From DATBLQ01 sp036555325 (GTDB lineage Bacteria; Pseudomonadota; Alphaproteobacteria; Rhizobiales; Aestuariivirgaceae): a DNA stretch of 62,142 nucleotides. Below, piece after piece: positions 9,083-17,078 of the stretch (the stretch's first letter is position 1; every line of letters starts with the position of its first letter). Under the pieces are notes generated by a model, which saw nothing but the letters and a program-made list of their open reading frames with translations, was not told the origin of the DNA and searched no databases. The position numbers and the translations under genes are program-made. The stretch is from the NCBI GenBank assembly GCA_036555325.1, contig DATBLQ010000003.1, forward strand, positions 1-62,142, written 5' to 3'.

Positions 9083-10119
9083 GGGCGCCATTCCTTTGCC
9101 GCTTCGGTCGCGATAGCAGGATCCTTTTCGCGTTGCTGCGAGACAACCTTGAAGAGCTTGGCGAGAGCCATGTCCACGCCTTCGTGGGAAACAGCTGAAA
9201 GCAGAAGCGGCGTCTTCCTGGTTCGAGCTTTGAATGATTTGGCAATGCGGTCAACGTCGGCGCGGGAGAGTGCATCCACCTTAGTCAAAGCGACAACTTC
9301 CGGCTTTGCCGCAAGCCCCACGCCGTAGGCTTTAAGCTCTTGGCGAACCGTGCGATAGGCCGCGGCGGGATTGTCATGGGTAATCTCGATCAAATGCAAC
9401 AGAACTCGACACCGCTCCACGTGACCCAAGAATCGGTGGCCCAAGCCTTGGCCTTGGCTTGCACCTTCGATCAATCCCGGAATGTCGGCAATAACGAAAC
9501 TTTGACCGCCAACGCTCGCTACCCCTAGGTGGGGTGAAAGAGTCGTAAAGGGATAGTCGGCAATTTTCGGTCTCGCGGCAGACACAGTCGCGAGAAATGT
9601 TGACTTGCCGGCATTGGGAAGCCCGATAAGGCCTGCATCAGCGATGAGCTTCAGCCGCAGCCATACCCAGCGCTCTTCGCCCGGCTGGCCAGGATTGGCG
9701 TGGCGCGGGGCGCGGTTGGTGGAGGATTTGAAATGCTCGTTGCCAAATCCGCCGTTTCCTCCGATGGCCAAGCGTACCCGGTCTCCCGGCTTGACGAGAT
9801 CGGCAATCAGGGTCTGATTGTCTTCCTCAAGGATCTGCGTTCCGACAGGAACGCGCAACACCACATCTTCCCCCTTGGCGCCGGCGCGGCTCTTTCCCAT
9901 GCCATGGCCACCTTTGGCCGCCTTGAAGTGCTGCTGGTAGCGGTAGTCGATCAGCGTATTCAGGCCTTCGACAGCCTCGGCCCAGACATCACCTCCCTTG
10001 CCTCCGTCGCCTCCATCAGGCCCCCCGAACTCGATGAACTTCTCGCGACGAAAGCTGATGCTCCCCGCCCCGCCGTCGCCGGAGCGAAGATATATCTTTG
10101 CTTGATCGAGAAACTTCAT
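9079..10119 (-). CDS. obg: Obg-family GTPase
   Basis: 346 residues: the glycine-rich Obg fold (about 1-158, beginning MKFLDQAKIYLRSGDGG and with repeated GGNGGFG turns), then the G domain. G1 is GLPNAGKST, the TTLSPHLG loop is G2, DIPGLIEGA is G3 and TKVD is G4. Obg is an essential ribosome-associated GTPase linking 50S assembly to growth and stress. It lies between rpmA and proB, the usual Rhizobiales order (rplU-rpmA-...-obg-proB-proA-nadD). Confidence 0.96.
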   Translation of the reverse strand: MKFLDQAKIYLRSGDGGAGSISFRREKFIEFGGPDGGDGGKGGDVWAEAVEGLNTLIDYRYQQHFKAAKGGHGMGKSRAGAKGEDVVLRVPVGTQILEEDNQTLIADLVKPGDRVRLAIGGNGGFGNEHFKSSTNRAPRHANPGQPGEERWVWLRLKLIADAGLIGLPNAGKSTFLATVSAARPKIADYPFTTLSPHLGVASVGGQSFVIADIPGLIEGASQGQGLGHRFLGHVERCRVLLHLIEITHDNPAAAYRTVRQELKAYGVGLAAKPEVVALTKVDALSRADVDRIAKSFKARTRKTPLLLSAVSHEGVDMALAKLFKVVSQQREKDPAIATEAAKEWRP

Positions 10120-10226
10120 GGCGCGCGTTCTCTAGTAGTCGCTTCTAACAGCGCGCAAGAGCTTCCATTCCCTGGCGCTCGTTTCAAGGAGCCATCGGGA
10201 AGGATAGTACGTCAAGGCCGGTGATC

Positions 10227-10241
10227 GGCGGAGTTTCCGCC
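10227..10241 (-). other. Short hairpin after rpmA
   Basis: Just downstream of the L27 stop the transcript can fold into GGCGGA-AAC-TCCGCC, a 6-bp perfect stem with a 3-base loop. No run of U follows, so it is not a convincing intrinsic terminator; it may be a weak processing or attenuating structure between rpmA and obg. Confidence 0.3.
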
Positions 10242-10243
10242 GT

Positions 10244-10510
10244 CTAGCCGGCAGGCTTAGCTGGGGTAACAGATATGAACGTGCGCCCGCCCTTGGAGAC
10301 TCGGAAGCTCACCCGTCCGCCGACTTCGGCGAAAATCGTATGATCGCGGCCCATGCCGACGCCCGGTCCAGGATGAACGCTCGTGCCGCGCTGGCGCACG
10401 AGAATATTTCCCGGAACGACAATTTCGCCGCCGAATTTCTTCACTCCGAGCCTGCGGCCGGCAGTATCGCGGCCATTGCGAGAGGAACCGCCCGCCTTCT
10501 TGTGTGCCAT
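10244..10510 (-). CDS. rpmA: 50S ribosomal protein L27
   Basis: 88 residues, full length. N-terminal MAHKKAGGSSRNGRDT (the flexible tail that reaches the peptidyl transferase centre), GRRLGVKKFGG, and VHPGPGVGMGRDHTIFA are invariant L27 features. It follows rplU by 18 bp on the same strand. The N-terminus begins directly with MAHKKAGG, so no Firmicutes-type cleaved extension is present. Confidence 0.97.
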   Translation of the reverse strand: MAHKKAGGSSRNGRDTAGRRLGVKKFGGEIVVPGNILVRQRGTSVHPGPGVGMGRDHTIFAEVGGRVSFRVSKGGRTFISVTPAKPAG

Positions 10511-10528
10511 GTTATTGCTCCTTCGCTC

Positions 10529-11044
10529 CTACTTGGTTTTGGGCTTGCTCTTACCCGCGGCGGATTTGGGCTTGGCTGTGGCCTGGGGCTTGGTTCGCTT
10601 GGCAGGAGCCTTTTTCGGGGACTTCGCCTCCGGGGCCTTAGCCTTCGCAGTTTTCGCCTCCACGGTAGGCTCAGGTGGTTTTTCCACGGGCGTGGAGGGT
10701 TTTGCAGCTTTACGTTTCTCGGGCTTTTGTCCATTGGTCAAGATCTCGGTGACCCTTATAGCGGTCAGGGCCTGACGATGACCGTTGCGACGACGATAGT
10801 GGTGACGACGGCGTTTTTTGAAAACGATGATGGTGTCAGCCTTTTCCTGAGCCAGGACCTCGGCCGCGACTGTGACCCCTTCGACAAACGGAGCACCGAT
10901 CTTGAGGCCATCGTCGCCCGAAAACATCAAGACCTTGCCGAGTTCAATAATATCACCCGGCTCGCCCGAAATTTTCTCAAGCCTGAGGACATCATTGGCG
11001 GCGACGCGGTATTGCTTGCCGCCGGCTTTGACGACTGCGAACAT
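10529..11044 (-). CDS. rplU: 50S ribosomal protein L21 with long basic C-terminal tail
   Basis: 171 residues. The first about 100 residues are a normal L21 (MFAVVKAGGKQYRVA, GDIIELGKVLM, IVFKKRRRHHYRRRNGHRQ, TAIRVTEIL). The rest is a low-complexity Lys/Ala/Pro-rich tail (repeated KAK/APK/PKS blocks) not found in the compact bacterial L21 of about 103 residues; such tails occur in Rhizobiales and may be disordered. Start at ATG 11044 is set by the conserved MFAVV and a good ribosome-binding site (AAGGAA, 5 bases upstream). The frame is open upstream to 11173 but that part is leader. Confidence 0.95.
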   Translation of the reverse strand: MFAVVKAGGKQYRVAANDVLRLEKISGEPGDIIELGKVLMFSGDDGLKIGAPFVEGVTVAAEVLAQEKADTIIVFKKRRRHHYRRRNGHRQALTAIRVTEILTNGQKPEKRKAAKPSTPVEKPPEPTVEAKTAKAKAPEAKSPKKAPAKRTKPQATAKPKSAAGKSKPKTK

Positions 11045-11185
11045 GATCGGTTCCTTCTCCCGCACCCTTTGGCGCCGCCTTGCCTGCAAAGGCACGGGGA
11101 CTTGTGCATTCTCTTGAGATTGCTGGCCTAGGGCAGCGCTTATGATGTCCACGACCCCAACGGGGCCTTTCACAGATTGCCGCGG

Positions 11186-11214
11186 GATATATAAAGTGAG
11201 CAGAGGGAAGTCAA
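11186..11214 (-). promoter_or_regulatory. Sigma70-type promoter of rplU-rpmA
   Basis: On the minus strand TTGACT (11214-11209, 5/6 to the -35 consensus) is followed after 17 bases by TATATC (11191-11186); TATATA two bases upstream of that is the 15-base-spacer alternative. Transcription would start about 135 bases upstream of rplU, leaving a leader of that length. This is the clearest promoter in the window. Confidence 0.6.
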
Positions 11215-11297
11215 GAAAGGCGTTGCAGGGGAAAGAGCTTGGCAGGTGACCGGGGCCACGCTATCTCATCAGTTGAGGCTACTTTCAGGGTTTTCGC

Positions 11298-11387
11298 GGA
11301 GAGGTGCCAGAGTGGTTGATTGGGGCGGTCTCGAAAACCGTTGTGCTCGCAAGGGTACCGGGGGTTCAAATCCCTCCCTCTCCGCCA
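11298..11387 (+). tRNA. tRNA-Ser(CGA)
   Basis: 90 bases including an encoded CCA. Acceptor stem GGAGAGG pairs with CCTCTCC, followed by discriminator G. The anticodon stem is CGGT/ACCG around loop CTCGAAA, giving anticodon CGA (reads UCG). The long variable arm (TTGTGCTCGCAAGGGTA region) is the class II arm of tRNA-Ser, and GGGGGTTCAAATCCCTC is the T arm. The tRNA opens a stretch of accessory-looking genes, so it is a candidate integration site. Confidence 0.95.
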
Positions 11388-11565
11388 GCTTGATGAGCTA
11401 TTAGCTTGATACAAAGTGATATTCTGTTTGAAACTGGTTGACGATCCCACATTTTGCCCCACACTTGAATTACCGCTAAAGGCGCCGGTGTGATGCCGTT
11501 GATCGGCTAAGGGCTCTCTATGCAAACCCTAGTTATCCCCTGCAGCGGGTGAAAATGCAGCGAGA

Positions 11566-12561
11566 TTAGAAAACGAGTAGCCGGGCTTGTCTGAAAGAGA
11601 CGAGCCGGCGCGATCGTTCATCCCACAGGGCGAGCTTCACGCATTTGAAACTTTCCCACACCGTGAGGCGGGGGACATATGCAAGTTCTGGCCATTCCTC
11701 GAGTACAGTTTGTAGCCGGTAAAAGGGAATCTTGCTGGAGAGGTGGTGCAGATGGTGAAGTCCGATATTGGCGGTGAGCCATCTCAGTGGCGCTGGTAGA
11801 TCATAATATGAGCTTCCCTGCAAAGCTGCAGACTCAGGGGACCAATCCGGTGGGCTCGCCCAGAATGTCTCTTCAAATTGGTGCTGAACGTAAAACAGCC
11901 AAACCCCCATGGAAGCTGCCATGACCGTAATCGGTAAGTGAATCCTAAGTAACGGCCCCCAACCCAAGACCGTGGCCATTAGCACTAAGAGCGCAGCGAT
12001 TGCGAGGTTGGTGGCAAGCGTACTTATCCATGCTGCCCTATCGCCTCGCAGCGCCCCAATTGGCAGTCGATGCTGGAATACGAACAGATATATCGGGCCT
12101 AGTCCAAACATCACGATTGGGTGGCGATAAAGCCGATATCCCAAGCGTTCCCATGGCCCTAACGCCGCATATTCGCGCACCGTCAACAGTTTGATGTCGC
12201 CGATGCCACGCCGACCAAGATTGCCGGAACTTGCGTGATGATAGGCATGGGAGTTACGCCAGTAGTCATAGGGTGTGAGGGTCAGGATGCCGAGAAAACG
12301 GCCAACCCAGTCGTTTATCCCGCGCCTTGTGAAGAGCGTGCCGTGACCGCAGTCATGCTGGATCATGAAGAGGCGGACTAAGAAGCCGGCCGTCGGCACT
12401 GCGACCAAGAGGGCCAACCAATAGCTGAGCAGAGCAAGCAACCATGTAGCGGTCCATAGGGCCACAAAACAGGCCACGGTGACGATGATCTCGCGCAGGC
12501 CGCGGAAATTGTCTTGCTGGCGATACTTAGCCAGCCGAAGCGGCCATGATGGCGAATTCAT
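11566..12561 (-). CDS. Membrane fatty acid desaturase
   Basis: 331 residues with several membrane segments (about 25-65 and 175-235). The three histidine boxes of the membrane di-iron desaturases are present in order: HDCGH (about residue 90), HAYHH (about 125) and HHLHH (about 265). Such enzymes introduce double bases-to-carbon unsaturation in acyl chains of membrane lipids, using ferredoxin- or cytochrome-type electron donors; regiospecificity cannot be read. ATG 12561 has a fair ribosome-binding site (AAGGAT). It lies next to the tRNA-Ser gene, in a region whose gene content differs from the housekeeping block. Confidence 0.88.
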   Translation of the reverse strand: MNSPSWPLRLAKYRQQDNFRGLREIIVTVACFVALWTATWLLALLSYWLALLVAVPTAGFLVRLFMIQHDCGHGTLFTRRGINDWVGRFLGILTLTPYDYWRNSHAYHHASSGNLGRRGIGDIKLLTVREYAALGPWERLGYRLYRHPIVMFGLGPIYLFVFQHRLPIGALRGDRAAWISTLATNLAIAALLVLMATVLGWGPLLRIHLPITVMAASMGVWLFYVQHQFEETFWASPPDWSPESAALQGSSYYDLPAPLRWLTANIGLHHLHHLSSKIPFYRLQTVLEEWPELAYVPRLTVWESFKCVKLALWDERSRRLVSFRQARLLVF

Positions 12562-12653
12562 TCAGTGTCCCATCCTTATGTAGCTGCTGGCGATTGGACA
12601 AAGCAGTTGATGGTCGCACGGCAAACGTGGGTTTGAATATTCCGCCTTAGGTC

Positions 12654-12827
12654 TCAAATCTTGATTCGCGCTTGTTCCATATGCGCTCCGACTTGCAGGA
12701 GGATCGAGGTGAAGTGCTTGCGGCCCAACTCGGTCAGCGTTCCTTCTGTCAGCTCGGCTGCTTCGAATAAGCACCGAATGGCACTCGAAATATGTTCGGC
12801 TGCTGTCGTTTGCTGTTGAGTCATCAT
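12654..12827 (-). CDS. Small hypothetical protein (57 aa)
   Basis: Starts at ATG 12827 (or the adjacent ATG 12824) with a good ribosome-binding site (AGGAAAG) in front. The product begins MMTQQQTTAAEHI and is a single predicted helical, soluble protein rich in Ala, Glu and Leu; no cysteine pattern or membrane segment. No family recognised. The frame is open upstream to 12959, but the added residues are unconvincing. Located upstream of the desaturase with a 92-bp gap on the same strand. Confidence 0.5.
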   Translation of the reverse strand: MMTQQQTTAAEHISSAIRCLFEAAELTEGTLTELGRKHFTSILLQVGAHMEQARIKI

Positions 12828-13001
12828 GCATTCGCTTTCCTGATCGCCGAGAGTGTCACACCAACAGGTCACACAGCAAGGAAAATGGAAAACTATTGAT
12901 TTGGGGTGGCTTGGCCAGTTACTGCCAATTCCCTGCAGGATTGTATTAAGCGTTACCATGACCGCGTTAGGTCAAAAGCAGATGCGGTGACTATGTCCGC
13001 C

Positions 13002-13034
13002 CAATGTCCGCTTACCCCTCAAGACCGGACATTG
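13002..13034. repeat. Inverted repeat with 9-bp arms
   Basis: CAATGTCCG at 13002-13010 and CGGACATTG at 13026-13034 are perfect inverted copies around a 15-base spacer. A further direct copy of ATGTCCGC lies at 12993-13000, and GATGTCCG at 13049. It sits immediately upstream of the YidB remnant. It may be a regulator site or a trace of a mobile repeat. Confidence 0.45.
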
Positions 13035-13049
13035 TGATCGCCGAACGGG

Positions 13050-13247
13050 ATGTCCGTGCAACGACTCCCTCCCGATCAGCTCGAAAGGGCGATTGGTCCA
13101 GAGGTGTTGGACACTCTCGTACAACAAACCGGGCTATCACGCGAGGAGCTGCTTACTCGATTGACTCAGATCTTGCCCGAGGCGATGGACAAATACACCC
13201 CAGAGGGCCGTCTTCCGACCTCCGCTGAATTGGACCGTCTCGTTTAG
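13050..13247 (+). pseudogene. C-terminal remnant of a YidB-type (DUF937) protein
   Basis: 65 residues. LPPDQLERAIGPEVLDTLVQQTGLSREELLTRL followed by LPEAMDKYTPEGRLPT matches the C-terminal half of YidB/DUF937 proteins, which are normally about twice as long. The upstream sequence in this frame meets a TGA at 13035-13037 after only a few residues, and the N-terminal helical half is not found in any frame nearby. So the gene looks 5'-truncated. It might still be translated from the ATG at 13050, but no clear ribosome-binding site is seen. Confidence 0.6.
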
Positions 13248-13262
13248 GCCGGTGCAGAAACG

Positions 13263-13454
13263 ATGCGATCCGTTTTTCTCTGCGTGCTCCCGGCGGCGTT
13301 CTTGTTCACCGTCTGCCTGACGGTTGACAAAGGTACGTCTGTGATTGCTTCGTCAGGAGCTGGTGAAGTTGGTGGTACCGTCTCTGAGCGCGAACTGCGT
13401 CGACTTTTTCCTGGGCAGTTCCGCGCCATTGCGACTGTTCTCCTGCACGCATAG
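13263..13454 (+). CDS. Small hypothetical protein with signal-like N-terminus
   Basis: 63 residues beginning MRSVFLCVLPAAFLFTVCL, which looks like a signal peptide or membrane anchor, then a short tail with the segment VSERELRRLFPGQFRA. No family assigned; the abrupt end shortly after this segment makes a truncated secreted protein possible. 15 bp downstream of the YidB remnant. Coding status uncertain. Confidence 0.35.
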   Translation: MRSVFLCVLPAAFLFTVCLTVDKGTSVIASSGAGEVGGTVSERELRRLFPGQFRAIATVLLHA

Positions 13455-14030
13455 AGGGCAGTGCCTAACGAAAGTGCCGGGATGGAGCTTGGAAGACCGC
13501 TGATCTTCAGTCCTCTAATTTGTTTTGTGATAGCTTACGAGACTCATTTCTGTTTCTTCCGATCGCCCTGCTTAAGTCGCTATTTTCGGCCTTACAGTGC
13601 TGACGAAACGTCCAATGACCAGAATTTATGAGCCTGCAATTGAGAACATAAACGGTCCTAGGCTCATAGGATGGTCTGGAACAAAGAGCGAGCATGACTG
13701 GCAAGAGAACGGCTGCCACTGGCGCGATACGCACGCGTAATCCCCAAACGCAAGCCGTCCAGGGCGCATTATCGTCTCAATTTCTTTACATAGCGTTGAG
13801 ACCTCACTCCGGTGACAGGAAAAGGGGGAACCTCGTCGTCCAGTGCTGCGACGCTGGCCTTTCCATCCGTACGATCTCAATGACGCTCGGGAATTTTGTG
13901 AACGCGCGCTGGTCTTGCCCCAGCAGTCGGCTAATTTTGTTATAAGCTTGGCAACAGCTCAGGTTGGTATTGGTTATGATCCAGCGGACAACTTAGGCCC
14001 TATGCTTCCATCATAGATAGAAATTCTCCT
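13455..14030. other. 576-base stretch without a convincing gene
   Basis: Only short unsupported frames occur here. One on the minus strand (13734 to 13507, GTG start) has a hydrophobic N-terminus, MRIAPVAAVLLPVMLALC, that could be a signal peptide, but its start has no good ribosome-binding site and the rest shows no family features. No tRNA, terminator or repeat noticed. Confidence 0.5.
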
Positions 14031-15008
14031 ATGAAGAAAGTGCCTAGACAGAGTGCCGCCAGCGCCATGGAAAGACAGCTTGTGGCAATTCTTCACACCG
14101 ATGCTGTGGACTACTCGCGCTTGATGTCAGTTGACGAGTCTAGTGCTATGAGACTCCTTAGCACGCATCGAGGAGCGATTGATCGTGCAATTGGAAAGTA
14201 CCGCGGTCGTATTGCAAATACTGCAGGTGATTGAGTGCTCGCTTCATTTCCGAGTGCGGTCGACGCTCTGCAGTGCGCGCTCCTTTTTCAAGAGCACATT
14301 CATATTGGCAACTCGGAAGCGCCCGCCGACCGGCGCATTGATTTTAGAGTAGGATTGCACGTCGCAGAAGTGATGGTGCGCAAAGCAGATATGTTTGGCG
14401 ATGGAGTGAACATCACAGCCCGTATCCAAAGCATTGCTGTTCCCGGGTGCATTGCACTATCCGCCGCAGTTCACGAATATGTTCGTCGCGTTCTTCCCCT
14501 CGATTTTGAGGACCTCGGCCAACAACAACTGCGCAACATTCCCGATCGAGTCCATGTCTATCTTGTGCGGCCCGGTCGCACGCTAATGAAGACGTTAGTG
14601 CCAAGCGTCCACCGAGCTTCCGAGGCTCATCTCGCTCGCCGCTTGCATGACATCTGCGTTGAAGCGCTATCGGAGGTCATTGAGCCGTATGGGCTCGTTC
14701 ATCCAAGGGATTTAGCCGCTCTTGTTTCCATTTCCGATGCTCCAGGGTCGAGTAACTATCAAATCAGCCAACGCACAGGAATAGAACCGCGCCTTCTGCG
14801 CCGCATGCTGGCACGATTATCTGAAAACTCCTTCGTAGTAACTCGCGCGGACAAGGGTGCGCACTTGAGTGCTAAGGGAGAACACACCGTTAGGGCGTTA
14901 CTGCCGATCGTGCGGGATATTCAAGGACGTATCATGGCGCCCCTGTCTGAAGCGGAGCGAGTGATGCTCCGAGAGCTGATGACACGAGTCATAACCTCTA
15001 ATTCCTGA
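14031..15008 (+). pseudogene. Nucleotidyl cyclase-MarR fusion gene interrupted by in-frame TGA
   Basis: One continuous frame of 326 codons broken only by TGA at 14232-14234. Before it: a class III cyclase start (AILHTDAVDYSRLMSVDE, with the first metal Asp, and IANTAGD with the second). After it: VLASFPSAVDALQ, IDFRVGLHVAEV, GDGVNITARIQ and ALSAAVHEY, the rest of the cyclase domain. From about residue 200 a second domain resembles a MarR-type winged helix (YQISQRTGIEPRLLRRMLARL, VTRADKGAHLSAKGEH, LSEAERVMLRELM). The family consensus at the stop is GDGVL, so a Gly codon (GGA) has most likely become TGA. Alternatively the second part could be made from GTG 14235, but it would lack both metal-binding residues. 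Confidence 0.75.
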
Positions 15009-15128
15009 TCTGGTTCGGGGGATAATTCTGCAATGTGGCTTCGTAGCTGATATCATCAGATTGTTGTTCTCGACAGGACCTCTTTTCAGCATTCTGGGCA
15101 GGCTTCTCAGAGCTGGTGTCGGTGACCC

Positions 15129-16292
15129 ATGCTTAGCAAAGTATCCGAGCCTCATCAGGAAATCCGAGCCGGAGTCGCCAAACTCTGCCAAAAATTTCCC
15201 GGCGAATATTGGCGTAGGCTCGACCGGGAGATGGCCTATCCTCGGGAATTCGTCGACGCCTTGACGGAAGGTGGCTACCTGGCGGTGCTCATCCCAGAAG
15301 AGTACGGGGGCGCCGGATTAACCCTTTCGGCCGCCGCTGCAATCCTCGAAGAAATTCAGCTTCAAGGTTGCAATGGTGGTGCCTGTCATGCGCAGATGTA
15401 CATCATGGGTGCGTTGCTCAGACACGGCAGCAACATCCAAAAACGGAAGTATCTTCCAGGCATCGCATCAGGGCAACTACGCCTTCAGGCTTTTGGCGTT
15501 TCTGAGCCGACGAGCGGCACCGATACTTCCTCTATCAGAACCTTTGCGAAGCGGCAGGGCGATCACTACGTCGTCAGCGGCCAGAAGATCTGGATAAGTC
15601 GGGCCGAATATTCCGACCTTATGTTGCTTCTCGCTCGCACGACGCCCAAGGATCGGGTGGCGAAACGTACTGATGGTCTATCCGTCTTCATCCTCGATAT
15701 GTGCGAGGCCAAGAAGATGGGGCTGACCATCCGTCCCATTCGCACCATGATGAACCATTCCACTACCGAAGTGTTTTTTGATAATGTCCGCATCCCAGCA
15801 GAAAATCTGATTGGCGAAGAAGGCAGAGGCTTCCGTTACATCCTGTCCGGCATGAATGCCGAGCGCATCCTCATCGCTGCAGAGTGCATCGGCGACGCCA
15901 AATGGTTTATCGACAAAACCGCAACGTATGCCAAGGAGCGCAATGTCTTCGGTCGGCCTATCGGCCAGAACCAGGGCATTCAGTTTCCCGTTGCTAGGGC
16001 CTACGCCAACATGCGAGCGGCAGAACTAATGGTGCACAATGCAGTGGCGCTATTCGAAGCGGGTGCCGATTGTGGGCCTGAAGCAAACATGGCCAAGCTG
16101 CTGGCGGCCGATGCGTCCTGGGAGGCAGCCAACGTTTGCATCCAGACTCACGGCGGCTTTGGCTTCGCCGAGGAATACGATATCGAGCGCAAGTTCCGCG
16201 AGACACGACTCTATCAGGTGGCCCCAATCTCGACGAACCTCGTTCTCTCCTATCTCGCCGAGCATGTGCTGGGTCTTCCGCGGTCCTACTGA
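15129..16292 (+). CDS. Acyl-CoA dehydrogenase
   Basis: 387 residues, normal length. N-terminal helical domain with LIPEEYGGAGL; FAD/substrate segment LQAFGVSEPTSGTDTSSI; GQKIWISRAEYSDLMLLLART; MMNHSTTEVFFDNVRIPAENLIGEEGRGFRYILSG split by the usual beta-domain; C-terminal YAKERNVFGRPIGQNQGIQF and THGGFGFAEEYDIERKFRETRL. Such flavoenzymes oxidise acyl-CoA to enoyl-CoA, handing electrons to ETF. Chain length or branch preference cannot be read. Stand-alone gene, preceded by a 120-bp gap after the broken cyclase gene. Confidence 0.93.
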   Translation: MLSKVSEPHQEIRAGVAKLCQKFPGEYWRRLDREMAYPREFVDALTEGGYLAVLIPEEYGGAGLTLSAAAAILEEIQLQGCNGGACHAQMYIMGALLRHGSNIQKRKYLPGIASGQLRLQAFGVSEPTSGTDTSSIRTFAKRQGDHYVVSGQKIWISRAEYSDLMLLLARTTPKDRVAKRTDGLSVFILDMCEAKKMGLTIRPIRTMMNHSTTEVFFDNVRIPAENLIGEEGRGFRYILSGMNAERILIAAECIGDAKWFIDKTATYAKERNVFGRPIGQNQGIQFPVARAYANMRAAELMVHNAVALFEAGADCGPEANMAKLLAADASWEAANVCIQTHGGFGFAEEYDIERKFRETRLYQVAPISTNLVLSYLAEHVLGLPRSY

Positions 16293-16439
16293 GCCCGATC
16301 CACATCCTCTTGCCACCCTCCGATAGCGACTACAGAGTTGCCATATTGGTTGCGGACTTGGCGTCCTCAAGAAGAATCGGGGTTGGCTTTCAAACAATTG
16401 GATTTTTTCCCGCCTGTGTGAGAGACTAGCTATATTCAA

Positions 16440-17078
16440 ATGAGCTTCATTCGCTTCGTCTCTCTGGCAATTATCGGCGTGCTTCTCGCTGGGTGCGGCA
16501 TCAATAACATTCCCACCTACGAGGAAGGAATGAAAGCAAAATGGAGTGAGGTCTTAAGCCAATATCAGCGGCGTGCCGATCTCATCCCGAATCTTGTCGA
16601 AACAGTGAAAGGTTATGCAGCGCAGGAGAGAAATGTACTGAACGAAGTTGTGCAGGCGAGAGCGAAGGCCACGCAAATGCAAATTCCGCCGGACATCGTC
16701 AACAATCCCGAAGCTTTCCGGCAGTTTCAAGAAAATCAAGCGCAACTTTCCAGTGCGTTGGGGCGTCTGCTGGCGATCGTCGAGAGCTACCCCGACCTCA
16801 AATCGAACCAAAATTTCCTTGCACTGCAGTCGCAACTCGAAGGCACGGAAAATCGCATTGCCATCTCGCGGCGCGACTATATCGAGGCCGTTCAGATATA
16901 TAATACCGAGCTGCGGACGATCCCGGGACGCTGGTGGGCCAAACTGCTCTACCCTGACGCCCAGGTCGCTCAGACTTTCACCGTGGAGGACCGAGTGAAA
17001 ATTCCTCCCAAGGTTCAATTCGACAACACGCAGCAGGGCGGGGCTGTGACAGCTCCGGATACGACAACGGGCAATTGA
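16440..17078 (+). CDS. LemA family lipoprotein
   Basis: 212 residues. N-terminus MSFIRFVSLAIIGVLLAGC ends in a lipobox (LLAGC), so it is probably lipid-anchored. The LemA core follows: KAKWSEVLSQYQRRADLIPNL, VETVKGYAAQERNVL and YIEAVQIYNTELRTIPGRWWA. LemA proteins are helical, outward-facing membrane proteins of unknown function, often encoded with TPM-domain proteins exactly as here. Its TGA overlaps the ATG of the next gene (TGATG). Confidence 0.92.
   Translation: MSFIRFVSLAIIGVLLAGCGINNIPTYEEGMKAKWSEVLSQYQRRADLIPNLVETVKGYAAQERNVLNEVVQARAKATQMQIPPDIVNNPEAFRQFQENQAQLSSALGRLLAIVESYPDLKSNQNFLALQSQLEGTENRIAISRRDYIEAVQIYNTELRTIPGRWWAKLLYPDAQVAQTFTVEDRVKIPPKVQFDNTQQGGAVTAPDTTTGN

Noticed and set aside
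11211..11525. 104-residue minus-strand ORF containing GRDLNPRYP
   Set aside because: It is the antisense translation of the tRNA-Ser gene, a well-known false gene pattern.
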